A stretch of 64,000 nt of DNA from Deferribacteraceae bacterium UBA6799 (lineage in GTDB: Bacteria; Chrysiogenota; Deferribacteres; Deferribacterales; Geovibrionaceae): positions 209,573 through 273,572 of the forward strand of contig DKFJ01000007.1 of the NCBI GenBank assembly GCA_002452335.1, written 5' to 3'. The notes below the pieces were generated by a model, which saw only the letters and a program-made list of their open reading frames with translations, was not told where the DNA came from and searched no databases. Shown here in pieces: positions 33,500-42,003 of the stretch; the first letter of the stretch is position 1, and every line of letters begins with the position of its first letter. The translations under genes were made by a program, and so were the position numbers.

Positions 33500-34039
33500 C
33501 TATATACCGAATATCTTTTTGATTTCGCACAGGGTCAGCACGCTGAATATATCGTCTCTGCCCTGTTTGTCTATCACCACAGCCTTTCCCGCTATTTTTG
33601 CGCCCGCTTCCTCCACCAGTGTCTCCATGGCTCTGAGAGTATGTCCTCTGGCGAAAAAATCATCCACAAACAACAGCCTGTCGCCTGGTTTCAGCACCTC
33701 TTTAGAAACGAAAAGACTCGTCTCCTCCTGCTTGGTAAAGCTGAAGCTGGAGGCAGTATAATATCCCTCCATTGTCAGAGGTCTCTTCTTTTTGGCATAT
33801 ATGTAGTCGCACTCCAGATAAAATGCCGCCGCCTGAGCCGGAACTATTCCGCTCGCCTCCACGGTTATTATCTTGTCTATGTTCTTATCTCTGAAGTAGT
33901 CGGCTATCTCACTGCCTATGGCTTTCATCAGTTTTATATCTACCTGATGATTAAGAAAAGTATCGACCTTGACTATGTCGCCGTTAACCTTTCCGTCTGT
34001 TTTCAGCATATCCACTAACATCTGCCCTGCGGGTGTCAT
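33500..34039 (-). CDS. xpt: xanthine phosphoribosyltransferase
   Basis: A 179-residue type I phosphoribosyltransferase converting xanthine and PRPP to XMP and PPi in purine salvage. It has the Xpt hallmarks KVDTFLNHQVD near the N-terminus and the PRPP motif LLFVDDFFARGHT (about 120-132), plus VEASGIVPAQAAAF in the middle. It lacks the extra domain of adenine or hypoxanthine enzymes. The ATG overlaps the permease gene by four bases, giving coupled translation within the nucleoside/base uptake operon. That context fits capture of imported purines as nucleotides. Confidence 0.92.
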   Translation of the reverse strand: MTPAGQMLVDMLKTDGKVNGDIVKVDTFLNHQVDIKLMKAIGSEIADYFRDKNIDKIITVEASGIVPAQAAAFYLECDYIYAKKKRPLTMEGYYTASSFSFTKQEETSLFVSKEVLKPGDRLLFVDDFFARGHTLRAMETLVEEAGAKIAGKAVVIDKQGRDDIFSVLTLCEIKKIFGI

Positions 34040-34956
34040 TTTCTGTCCTCTCTGTCATAAGGCACACCGAGCGCCTCCGGTTCCGGCGTTGAGCCTTTCT
34101 CCAGACGCATGGTGGCGAATATCAGAACAATAATAGTAAATATATACGGAAGCATCATAAGAAGATGCGGAGAAAGACTGGTTCCCATCGCCTGCATCCT
34201 GAGCTGAACAGCGTTGATGCCGCCGAAAAGATAAGCCCCGGCAAGCGCCCGGGTGCTGTTCCACTGGGCGAATATAACAAGGGCAACAGCGATCCAGCCG
34301 CGTCCCGCTGACATGTTCTCCACCCAGAAGGGTGTGTATGCCAGAGACAGATAAGCCCCGCCTATTCCGGCGAGACCGGACCCTATCAGAACTGCGCTGA
34401 ACCTGTAAAGATTCACATTGACGCCGGAAGTGTCGGCGGCGGCGGGATTCTCTCCCACAGACCGCAGATGGAGTCCCCAGCGTGATTTATAGAGAAAAAG
34501 ATGAATACACACTACAAGAGCAACAGAGAAATATACCAGTACGTCGTGGTTGAAAACCGCCTGTCCTATCACGGGAATTTTTGACAGCAGAGGTATCGGT
34601 GTTCTGTCGAACCCGTGGATAGTGAGTCCCACAGCGGAACGCCCGAACAGGGATGTGATGCCTATGCCGAACATAGTCAGGGAAAGACCGCTGACTATCT
34701 GGTTGCCCCTGAGATAGACGCAGATGAACCCGTGGATAGCTCCAGCCGCCATAGAGGCGAAAAAAGCCGCCATAACACCCAGAAACAGGCTGTGGGTGGT
34801 ATATGCCACACTGAAGCCGGTCAGAGCTCCCACCAGCATCAGCCCCTCTACGCCGAGGTTTATGATACCGGATCTCTCCATGATGATAGCGCCCAGAGTG
34901 GCGAAAAGCAGCGGAGTTCCCGCCTTTATGGTCGCATAGAGCAGAATTTCTATCAT
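34036..34956 (-). CDS. nucleoside/base ABC transporter permease (NupQ-like)
   Basis: A 306-residue permease with eight to ten hydrophobic helices of the branched-chain/ribose/BMP-associated type, with the family GIINLGVEGLMLVGA near the N-terminus and GENPAAADTSGVNV in the cytoplasmic coupling loop. It pairs with the next-upstream 352-residue permease as a heterodimer, as in the B. subtilis YufO-P-Q guanosine importer. Four-base overlaps on both sides show tight operon structure. Confidence 0.9.
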   Translation of the reverse strand: MIEILLYATIKAGTPLLFATLGAIIMERSGIINLGVEGLMLVGALTGFSVAYTTHSLFLGVMAAFFASMAAGAIHGFICVYLRGNQIVSGLSLTMFGIGITSLFGRSAVGLTIHGFDRTPIPLLSKIPVIGQAVFNHDVLVYFSVALVVCIHLFLYKSRWGLHLRSVGENPAAADTSGVNVNLYRFSAVLIGSGLAGIGGAYLSLAYTPFWVENMSAGRGWIAVALVIFAQWNSTRALAGAYLFGGINAVQLRMQAMGTSLSPHLLMMLPYIFTIIVLIFATMRLEKGSTPEPEALGVPYDREDRK

Positions 34957-36011
34957 TTTCCGCTCCTTCTGATCGATATCTTATTATGTATGAAGAAGTC
35001 AGAGGCGAGGATGAAGAACAGTATCAGCCCCTGAAACATATTTACGAACGCTACAGGCAGCTGCATCAGGATCTGCAAACTGTCGCCGCCCACCAGTATC
35101 ACCGCCATGATGACGGATACTATCAGAACGCCTATGGCGCTTCTGCCCGCCAGCCATGCCACGATGATGGCTGTATAACCGTATCCCTGTGAGATGCCCT
35201 CCTGAAGCCTGCCCTGAACACCTGCCACCTCAACGTATCCGGCTATGCCCGCCAGAGCGCCGCTTAAGAACATCACGCCGATGATGCTTCTGTCTATCTT
35301 GATTCCGGCGTATTTTGCCGCGTTGGGGTTATCGCCTATCACTTTTATCTCATATCCCCAGATGGTCTTTTCAACCAGAATATAGAGTATGATAACCAGA
35401 GCGACAGCCAGCAGAAAACCGGTATTAAGCCTGTATGTCATGAAGTGCGAAAGCATGATATCCGGTGAAAAACGCTGGGTGATGGGAAAGTTAAAACCCT
35501 TAGGATCTTTCCATGGACCATAAACCAGATAGGAAACCCACGCCGCCGCGATATAGTTCATCAGCAGGGTAACGATAATCTCGTTCACCCTGACCTTCGC
35601 CTTCAGAAATCCGGCGACCGACGCCCAGAGTCCTCCGCAGAAAGCCGCCGCCAGAAACATTCCTATCATAGCGGCAAAACCTGTCAGCCCGGAAAACAGA
35701 GCGACCCACGAAGCGCCTATGGCGCCCATATAGAGCTGACCGTCAGCTCCGATATTCCAGATCTTCATCCGGAAGGCGACGGAAACGCCCAGTCCGGTGA
35801 AAATCAGCGGTGTCGCCTTCACCAGTGTTTCGGTGATGCCGTACACGCTGCCAAGAGACTCATGGAACATGCCCATGTATGCCTTCAGCGGGTTCACGCC
35901 AGCGAACAGCATTATGCATCCGGCTGTAGTCAGCGCCAGCAGAACCGACACAAATGGTGCTGTCATGGCAAAATATTTTGATATATCTTTTCGTTTTTCA
36001 AATCTTATCAC
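34953..36011 (-). CDS. nucleoside/base ABC transporter permease (NupP-like)
   Basis: A 352-residue partner permease with an extended N-terminus before the first helix and the coupling-loop motif GDNPNAAKYAGIKI (about residue 210). LIFTGLGVSVAFRMKIWNIGADG is the conserved YufP-like signature, here seen in part at about 70-92. It combines with the other permease and the duplicated ATPase to import purine nucleosides or bases. Its start overlaps the ATPase stop by four bases. Confidence 0.9.
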   Translation of the reverse strand: MIRFEKRKDISKYFAMTAPFVSVLLALTTAGCIMLFAGVNPLKAYMGMFHESLGSVYGITETLVKATPLIFTGLGVSVAFRMKIWNIGADGQLYMGAIGASWVALFSGLTGFAAMIGMFLAAAFCGGLWASVAGFLKAKVRVNEIIVTLLMNYIAAAWVSYLVYGPWKDPKGFNFPITQRFSPDIMLSHFMTYRLNTGFLLAVALVIILYILVEKTIWGYEIKVIGDNPNAAKYAGIKIDRSIIGVMFLSGALAGIAGYVEVAGVQGRLQEGISQGYGYTAIIVAWLAGRSAIGVLIVSVIMAVILVGGDSLQILMQLPVAFVNMFQGLILFFILASDFFIHNKISIRRSGK

Positions 36012-37516
36012 GGCAGAGTCTCCCCGCTCATCAGAAGCCCTATCTCCTCTCTGGTGGTTTTCTTCGGATCGACCACACCTGTTATCTCGCCTCTGAACAT
36101 CACCGCTATGCGGTCAGACAGCTTGAGTAGTTCGTCCAGATCCTCGGATATAAGAATAGTGCTCATATCCTGCTCTCTGGCATCCATGATAACCTTATGC
36201 ACATACTCGGCGGAGCCTATGTCCAGTCCTCTGGTGGGATATAGAGCCACCAGAACACTGGGGCGCAGCGACAGCTCACGGGCGATGATCACCTTCTGGA
36301 TGTTTCCGCCGGACAGCAGTCTCACCGGAGTGCCTTTCGGTCCTGTTTTTATGGCGAAGGCGTCTATCTGCTCACGGGCATTCTCTTCTATCGCTTTTCT
36401 GTTCTGCATGAACAGTTTTCTGAATTTTTTATTTTTATAGCTTTTCAGGATCAGGTTATCGTCCACAGACATCTCAGGCGCTATTCCCATCGCCTTTCTG
36501 TCCTCCGGGACATGGGCTATGCCCGCTATGTGCGACTGTCTGCTGTCGGCGTTAGTTATGTCTGTTCCGCCCGTGGTTATCTTTCCGGCTTTCGGGTTTT
36601 TGAGCCCTGTCAGCACCTCTGCCAGAGTCTTCTGACCGTTGCCGGCCACACCGGCTATGCCCAGTATCTCGCCCTTTCTCAGATCGATGGAAAAATCTAT
36701 CAGGTCGCTCATATTCTTGTCTTTATCAGCGTAAAGATGCTCTATGGACAGGATGATGGAATCGAAAGTCTTTTCAGTCTTTTCCCAGACAGGCACATCG
36801 TCCGTGCCTATCATCAGCCCTGCCAGTATATTCTCATCGAAACTGCCTCTCAGCAGTTCTTTCACGGATGATCCTTTTTTCAGGATGGTAACACGGTCGG
36901 ACAGCTCCATCACCTCCCTCATTTTGTGAGAGATGAATATGATGGATTTACCCTCGCTTCTGAGCTGTTTTAAGAACCGGAACAGTCTGTCCGCCTCCTG
37001 CGGGGTCAGAACCGCTGTGGGTTCGTCCAGAATCAGTACACGGCAGTCCCTGAGGAGCAGTTTGATCAGCTCCACCCACTGCTGCTGTCCGATGGACAGC
37101 TTCCATATGGGCTCATCCAGATCTATAGATATGTTGAATTTTCTGATTATTTCGGTGATTCGCTTTTTCAGCCTCTTTCTGCTGAAAAAAAACGGAATAT
37201 CCTCCACGGCAAGCAGTATATTTTCAAAAACAGTATGGCTGTATACCAGCATAAAATGCTGATGCACCATGCCTATCCCCGCCCTGATAGAGTCTTTGGG
37301 CGATTTGAATATATACGGACTGCCATCGATGACGATATTTCCGGAATCCGGACTGTAGAGCCCGTTCAGAACGTTCATCAATGTGCTCTTTCCCGCTCCG
37401 TTCTCACCGAGCAGGGTGTGTATTTCTCCCTCATAGATGTTAAGACAAACGCCGTCCAGCGCACGAACGCCTGGGAATGTTTTAACCACAGAGTCAATTT
37501 TCAGTATAGGTTCCAA
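36008..37516 (-). CDS. nucleoside/base ABC transporter ATP-binding protein (tandem ATPase)
   Basis: This 502-residue protein has two ABC cassettes in one chain, as in sugar and BMP-family importers. The first has Walker A GENGAGKST, signature LSIGQQQWVEL and Walker B LILDEPTAVLTP. The second (from about 255) has a variant Walker A GVAGNGQKT, signature LLSGGNIQK and a degenerate Walker B (LVALYPTRGLD). The asymmetry is normal for this group (YufO/RbsA-like), with one functional hydrolysis site. It lies 58 bases behind the binding-protein gene and its hairpin. Confidence 0.92.
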   Translation of the reverse strand: MEPILKIDSVVKTFPGVRALDGVCLNIYEGEIHTLLGENGAGKSTLMNVLNGLYSPDSGNIVIDGSPYIFKSPKDSIRAGIGMVHQHFMLVYSHTVFENILLAVEDIPFFFSRKRLKKRITEIIRKFNISIDLDEPIWKLSIGQQQWVELIKLLLRDCRVLILDEPTAVLTPQEADRLFRFLKQLRSEGKSIIFISHKMREVMELSDRVTILKKGSSVKELLRGSFDENILAGLMIGTDDVPVWEKTEKTFDSIILSIEHLYADKDKNMSDLIDFSIDLRKGEILGIAGVAGNGQKTLAEVLTGLKNPKAGKITTGGTDITNADSRQSHIAGIAHVPEDRKAMGIAPEMSVDDNLILKSYKNKKFRKLFMQNRKAIEENAREQIDAFAIKTGPKGTPVRLLSGGNIQKVIIARELSLRPSVLVALYPTRGLDIGSAEYVHKVIMDAREQDMSTILISEDLDELLKLSDRIAVMFRGEITGVVDPKKTTREEIGLLMSGETLP

Positions 37517-37523
37517 TTATCAC

Positions 37524-37567
37524 CAAAAAAATAAGCCGCCCCCCTGAAAAAGGAGGGCGGCGAAAAA
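37524..37567 (-). terminator. intercistronic terminator after the binding-protein gene
   Basis: On the minus strand a GCCGCCC...GGGCGGC stem is followed by TTATTTTTTT. Placed between the binding protein and ATPase genes, it should give excess binding protein, as in the phn operon. Confidence 0.85.
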
Positions 37568-37574
37568 AGATTTA

Positions 37575-38675
37575 TTATTCGGGGATGCTGCCCTGCACGC
37601 CTTCCACCAGGAAGTTCATGCTGAGTTTTTCAGCGTCTGTAAGGGATTTACCCTCTTCTACAGCCACATTGCCTTTATTGTCTTTGATAGGACCTGTAAA
37701 TATATCGTCATTGCCGGAGGCAAGCTGTGCTTTCTTCTCGTTTACCAGAGCCTGAACATCCTCGGGAACGAGTTTGCTCATGGGCGCCATGTCCACAAGG
37801 TTGTGCTCAAGACCATACCATAACTGCTCAGATTTCCATGTGCCGTTGTGAACCTGCTCAGCCACCTGAGTATAGATGCTGCCCCAGTTCCATATGGGAG
37901 CTGTCAGCCATGCGCCGGGAACCTGTGCCGCCATGTCGGAGTTGTATCCGATGGCATACGCGCCTCTCTTTTCAGCAGCCTGAAGAGGAGCGGGAGTGTC
38001 CTGATGCATTGTGATCACATCCGCTTTCACATCCAGCAGAGAATCAGCAGCGTCGCGCTCTTTCGCCGGGTCGAACCATGTCTGTGTCCAGACTACTTTT
38101 ACAACAGCATCCGGGTTCACGCTGCGCACGCCCAGAGTAAAGGCATTGATGCCTCTGATAACCTCGGGAATGGGAAAAGCGGCGACATAGCCGATGATGT
38201 TTGTTTTTGTCATTTTCCCGGCAACCATACCTGAAAGATAGCGGGGCTGATATATACGTCCGAAATATGTTCCGACGTTTTCAGCGGCTTTGTATCCGGA
38301 GCAGTGCATGAAGACCACATCGGGAAACTTGGAAGCCACCTCGATGGTGGGGTCCATATAGCCGAAGCTGGTTGTGAAGATAAGGTTATATCCTTTCTGC
38401 GCCAGGCTGGTGATTATTCTGGTAGACTCCGCTCCCTCCGGAACAGATTCGATGAATGTTACATCCTTTACATAAGGAAGTTTCGCCATTACCTGTCTGC
38501 CCAAATCGTGAGCGAATGTCCATCCGCCGTCACCAACGGGTCCGACATAAACAAAAGCCGCTTTGATCTCTTTGCCTGTGTCTGCGGGAACCTTAACCTC
38601 TTCCTCTTTCTTCTTGGAACAGCCAAAAAGAAGAAGGAAGGACGCAAGGATCGCTGACATAACGATTTTCTTCAT
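37575..38675 (-). CDS. BMP-family nucleoside/purine-binding lipoprotein
   Basis: A 366-residue basic membrane protein (BMP, PnrA-like) with a lipoprotein signal ending in LLLFGC (Cys19). The mature part carries the family features GPVGDGGWTFAHDLG, FTTSFGYMDP and HCSGYKAAENVGTYFGRIYQPRYL (cut here as residues about 118-141). PnrA-type proteins bind purine nucleosides outside the inner membrane. Adjacent xpt fits a purine ligand. It is first in a seven-gene operon. No purine riboswitch is visible in the 61 bases before it, so control is probably at a promoter overlapping the preceding gene's end. Confidence 0.92.
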   Translation of the reverse strand: MKKIVMSAILASFLLLFGCSKKKEEEVKVPADTGKEIKAAFVYVGPVGDGGWTFAHDLGRQVMAKLPYVKDVTFIESVPEGAESTRIITSLAQKGYNLIFTTSFGYMDPTIEVASKFPDVVFMHCSGYKAAENVGTYFGRIYQPRYLSGMVAGKMTKTNIIGYVAAFPIPEVIRGINAFTLGVRSVNPDAVVKVVWTQTWFDPAKERDAADSLLDVKADVITMHQDTPAPLQAAEKRGAYAIGYNSDMAAQVPGAWLTAPIWNWGSIYTQVAEQVHNGTWKSEQLWYGLEHNLVDMAPMSKLVPEDVQALVNEKKAQLASGNDDIFTGPIKDNKGNVAVEEGKSLTDAEKLSMNFLVEGVQGSIPE

Positions 38676-38712
38676 ATTCCACCTCTAAAGTTGTCCTTAC
38701 AAACTATTAAAT

Positions 38713-38731
38713 CAGCGGAGAATAACCGCTG
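38713..38731 (-). terminator. hairpin after the lipoprotein gene
   Basis: CAGCGG, seven bases, CCGCTG on the minus strand just after the stop at 38737, followed only by ATTTAATAG. A weak intrinsic terminator in front of the purine operon. Confidence 0.5.
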
Positions 38732-38736
38732 TGTTC

Positions 38737-39240
38737 TTACTGGATGCTGAAATCCCTGTCCGTATCTATAACAACAGAATATTCACTGATGTTGTTCAGC
38801 AGGTGTATCTGTTTGTTGGTGTATCGTATCTTGTAGAGCTCGTATCCGTCTGTGTCGTGCACTATCTTCAGATTGCCTATGAACTCTGTCTGACCGAACA
38901 TCTTAACGGACGCTTTGTATGGATAATCGCCGGCAAAATAAGCGGCGTACAGGTCTTTTTTGAACTGTTCCAGCTGTTCATCGCTGACAGGAAGGTTTCT
39001 GCATAAGATCTTAAACCCGCTCTTGTCATAGGAGACATCGGCGTAGCCTCTGTAAAATTCGGATACCATTTTTGCCCTGAAAAGATCGTCTTCAACAACA
39101 GTGGATGATTCCAGCGATATATACTGATCGCCTCTGGCTACAGTGACTATCTGGTTGAAAGGAGTTCTGCCCATATAAAAATCAGTTCCGCATGAACATA
39201 AGAAGATACTAATAAATAAGAGCAATATAGTATTTTTCAA
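38737..39240 (-). CDS. lipoprotein of unknown function
   Basis: A 167-residue exported protein with signal peptide and lipobox FLCSC (Cys17). The mature domain is a mixed alpha/beta fold of about 150 residues without membrane helices. I recognise no family. It lies between the metal-transporter operon and the purine operon, on the same strand as both, 56 bases from the former and 61 from the latter. It may be a stand-alone gene. Confidence 0.75.
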   Translation of the reverse strand: MKNTILLLFISIFLCSCGTDFYMGRTPFNQIVTVARGDQYISLESSTVVEDDLFRAKMVSEFYRGYADVSYDKSGFKILCRNLPVSDEQLEQFKKDLYAAYFAGDYPYKASVKMFGQTEFIGNLKIVHDTDGYELYKIRYTNKQIHLLNNISEYSVVIDTDRDFSIQ

Positions 39241-39296
39241 GACTCCCTCCGTAAAAGAAAAGGATATCAGACATCGAAAAAAAAATCAAAATATTA

Positions 39297-40778
39297 TCAT
39301 AAAAACTTAACAGTTAATCCGGACACCTCTTCCTCGGTCAGATGGATCTTTTCGCCGTTCTTTTCCGCTGTCCAGATGTCGTCCTCGTGGGTCACTTTGA
39401 TGATGTCGCCCTCTTTGATATCTTTTTCCGTATCGATGGAGACCACCTCCACCTGCTGTCTGGAAAAACCGTAAATATCCGTCAGACAGAAAGCCCCGTC
39501 AGCGTAAAAAACAGGGATCTCCGCCCCGTGGGGGTCTGTTTCCGGATATCCCATCTTGCCGTAGATATAGTCGATGGCGGTGCTGTCGTTAAAATGCTCC
39601 AGAACATGCGCCTTCTCATGCAGTTCGTTGTCAGGCACACCCATGTAGTGCAGATATGTTTCCCACACTCTGTGCGCCTTTTTCAGCCTCACGGCCTCTG
39701 TGATCCCTTTATCCGTCAGAGAGTACATGCCGCCGGAAACGGATATCATGCCGTCATCCTGAAGCTGGTTCAGGGCGTTTACAAACACCTTATGATGCAC
39801 ATCCATATACATTCTGATACCTTCCGGTGTCACAGGCACGCCTGATTTGTCCATGGACAGAACGATGTCCTCTATCACCTGCTGGGGAACCATTTTGCGT
39901 TTTTTCAGCAGATCTGCCAGCAGTCCGTATCTGGGAGCGAAAACAAGAACAGTCAGAAACTGAATAGTGGAAAAGAGCATGACAGCTCCCCCTCCGGCGC
40001 TGTTCAGCCAGACACTGAGATACATTCCGCCCAGAATACTGGTGAAACCGAAAAAAGCCGCCAGAAACATCATCTTCTCCAGCCTGTCGGTCAGCAGATA
40101 CGCAGTGGCGGCAGGTGTTATCAGAAGCCCCACCACGAGTATCACGCCCACCATGCTGACAGCGGAAACGACTATCAGTGAAACGCAGCCTGTGAAGATA
40201 TATTTGAAAAAAAGAACCGGTATGCCGATTGATGCCGCCATCACCGGGTCGAAGCTGGTTATCTTAAAATATCTGAAAAACAGAATTATCACAGTGAGTA
40301 CAGCGGCAGAAACCACTGATGAAACGATCATGTCGAAATCGGATATGCCCAGAATATCCCCCATGATGAAGTGCATCAGGTCTATGTGTATATATTTGCC
40401 GAAGACAGAAACCAGCACCACGCCCACAGCGAAAACACCTGTATACATGATGCCTATGGAAGCGTCCTCTTTGATGCGGGAGACTTTCGCCACAAAACCT
40501 ATCATGAAAACCGTGATAAAAGCGGATATAAGAGACCCGACAAGCATAGCGCCCGCCGCCGCCTCCACACCGAAAAATATCTTCATAAAGAGATATCCGG
40601 CGCCCACACCCGCTATCATAGCGTGTGACAGGGCATCCCCCAGAAAAGCCATCCGCTGGAGTATCACCAGACATCCGGCAACGGCGCACACAACGGCAAC
40701 GATGCTTCCGCCCGCCAGCGCCTTCAGAAAATACATCTTAGTGAGAGGTTCAATGAACAGAGAATATAATATATCCAT
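39297..40778 (-). CDS. metal ABC transporter permease fused to a DtxR-like domain
   Basis: A 493-residue fusion. Residues 1-290 are a ZnuB/MntB/TroC-type ABC-3 permease with about eight helices (MAFLGDALSHAMIAGVG and the ITSFDPVMAASIG coupling loop). Residues about 295-493 resemble the iron-dependent repressor DtxR/MntR: a winged helix (NALNQLQDDGMISVSGGMYSLTDKG region), the dimerisation/metal site helix (HRVWETYLHYMGVPDNELHEKAHVLEH in part) and a final SH3/FeoA-like segment. Such fusions are known in some bacteria. The extra domain probably senses cytoplasmic Mn/Fe/Zn and gates transport; DNA binding from a membrane protein is possible but unproven. It starts three bases after the ATPase gene stop. 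Confidence 0.9.
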   Translation of the reverse strand: MDILYSLFIEPLTKMYFLKALAGGSIVAVVCAVAGCLVILQRMAFLGDALSHAMIAGVGAGYLFMKIFFGVEAAAGAMLVGSLISAFITVFMIGFVAKVSRIKEDASIGIMYTGVFAVGVVLVSVFGKYIHIDLMHFIMGDILGISDFDMIVSSVVSAAVLTVIILFFRYFKITSFDPVMAASIGIPVLFFKYIFTGCVSLIVVSAVSMVGVILVVGLLITPAATAYLLTDRLEKMMFLAAFFGFTSILGGMYLSVWLNSAGGGAVMLFSTIQFLTVLVFAPRYGLLADLLKKRKMVPQQVIEDIVLSMDKSGVPVTPEGIRMYMDVHHKVFVNALNQLQDDGMISVSGGMYSLTDKGITEAVRLKKAHRVWETYLHYMGVPDNELHEKAHVLEHFNDSTAIDYIYGKMGYPETDPHGAEIPVFYADGAFCLTDIYGFSRQQVEVVSIDTEKDIKEGDIIKVTHEDDIWTAEKNGEKIHLTEEEVSGLTVKFL

Positions 40779-40781
40779 ATA

Positions 40782-41534
40782 TCAAGCCTTTATCAGGTCA
40801 GTAAAAACTTTCAGCCTGCCTTCATAAACCTCCGTCAGAAGCTCCTGACGAAACACCAGTGAAGGCGGTCCAGCGGCATAAAGCCTCTGCTTCACCAGAA
40901 GCAGCTTGTCGAAATATTCTGACGCCGTAGCCAGATCATGATGCACCACCACAAGGGTTATCCCCGCTTTTTTCGCTTCCGCAAGAACATCCAGAATGGC
41001 GCTCTCCGTGGCGGCGTCCACTCCGGCAAACGGCTCGTCCAGAAGCAGAATCTTAGCCCCCTGCGCCAGCGCTCTGGCCATAAAGACCCTCTGCTGCTGT
41101 CCGCCTGAGAGCTGTCCTATCTGTCTGTGGCGGAAATCGCTCATGCGCACCATCTCCAGCGAGCGTTCCACTATCTCGTGATCCTCTCTGGAAGCATTCT
41201 TCCACCATTTGATATGACCGTATCTGCCCATCATCGCCACATCATAAACTGTGACGGGATAATCCCAGTCAACAGTACCTCGCTGAGGCACATAGGCCAC
41301 CATGCCTCTGGTCTGCTCCACAGGCTTTCCGAAAACATATACATCGCCTATGTCGCGCTTTACAAATCCCAGTATAGCTTTCATCAGGGTGGATTTACCC
41401 GCCCCGTTCGGACCTATTATGCCCACCAGCTCACCGGAATATATCATGAAGCTGACGTCCAGCAGAGCGGGCTTAGGTCCGTAGCTGACCGTCAGGTTGC
41501 GGACCTGTATGGCGTATTCTTTATTATTTTCCAT
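40782..41534 (-). CDS. metal ABC transporter ATP-binding protein
   Basis: A 250-residue ZnuC/MntA-type ATPase: Walker A GPNGAGKST, Q-loop YVPQRGTVDWD, signature LSGGQQQRV, Walker B ILLLDEPFAGVD and switch VVHHDL. The PQRxxVDWDFP-like stretch is characteristic of Mn/Zn/Fe chelate-type ABC-3 importers. The ATG at 41534 (MENNKEY) has AGGA at normal distance. A longer frame to 41582 overlaps the previous gene more deeply and is not supported. With this start the overlap is 11 bases. Confidence 0.92.
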   Translation of the reverse strand: MENNKEYAIQVRNLTVSYGPKPALLDVSFMIYSGELVGIIGPNGAGKSTLMKAILGFVKRDIGDVYVFGKPVEQTRGMVAYVPQRGTVDWDYPVTVYDVAMMGRYGHIKWWKNASREDHEIVERSLEMVRMSDFRHRQIGQLSGGQQQRVFMARALAQGAKILLLDEPFAGVDAATESAILDVLAEAKKAGITLVVVHHDLATASEYFDKLLLVKQRLYAAGPPSLVFRQELLTEVYEGRLKVFTDLIKA

Positions 41535-42003
41535 CTGTTTTTCCTGTATCGAAACGGATGACAGAGACGATCTCCTGTCCATCTGTGAACCAGTCCGTGT
41601 TGTCGTTCAGAACAACGCCGTCCATCACAGCCCTGATCCTGACAGCGTTGTCCCCGGCGCCTGAAACCGGAGCAGATGTAACCATCACCTCGTGCTGACC
41701 GTCAGACAGTTTCACCGCCTTCAGTATCAGCGGCTCCCCCTTCTCTATACCGGTATCCGCCTCATAGACTGCTTTGCCGTCCAGAGACACTGTAAAAGCT
41801 TTCTGCTTATCATCAGATATATTCAGGGCGAACGGGTCTTTCTCCGTACTGAACGTGGTAGTGATCTCTATGCTGATGTCCCTCTCAGGGAGGATATTTT
41901 TAACGTCCTCTACCGATCCTGACGAATTATTTCTAAACACGAAAAAAGTCAGCACCACAGCGGCGGTAACAGCCCACACAGCTAAAGTCAGTAAAAATCT
42001 CAT
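41524..42003 (-). CDS. membrane-anchored periplasmic protein of unknown function in metal operon
   Basis: A 159-residue protein with one N-terminal membrane helix (about 5-23) and a beta-rich domain of about 125 residues facing the periplasm. It has no cysteine and no histidine cluster that would mark a metal chaperone. I do not recognise it. The domain could be an Ig-like or carboxypeptidase-regulatory-like fold (KDPFALNISDDKQKAFTVSLDG). It overlaps the binding-protein gene by four bases and the ATPase by 11, so it is an integral part of the metal-import operon. Confidence 0.75.
   Translation of the reverse strand: MRFLLTLAVWAVTAAVVLTFFVFRNNSSGSVEDVKNILPERDISIEITTTFSTEKDPFALNISDDKQKAFTVSLDGKAVYEADTGIEKGEPLILKAVKLSDGQHEVMVTSAPVSGAGDNAVRIRAVMDGVVLNDNTDWFTDGQEIVSVIRFDTGKTDGK

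Noticed and set aside
38676..38736. Purine riboswitch before the BMP/xpt operon
   Set aside because: The 61-base leader is too short and lacks the conserved purine-aptamer loops; only a small hairpin is present.
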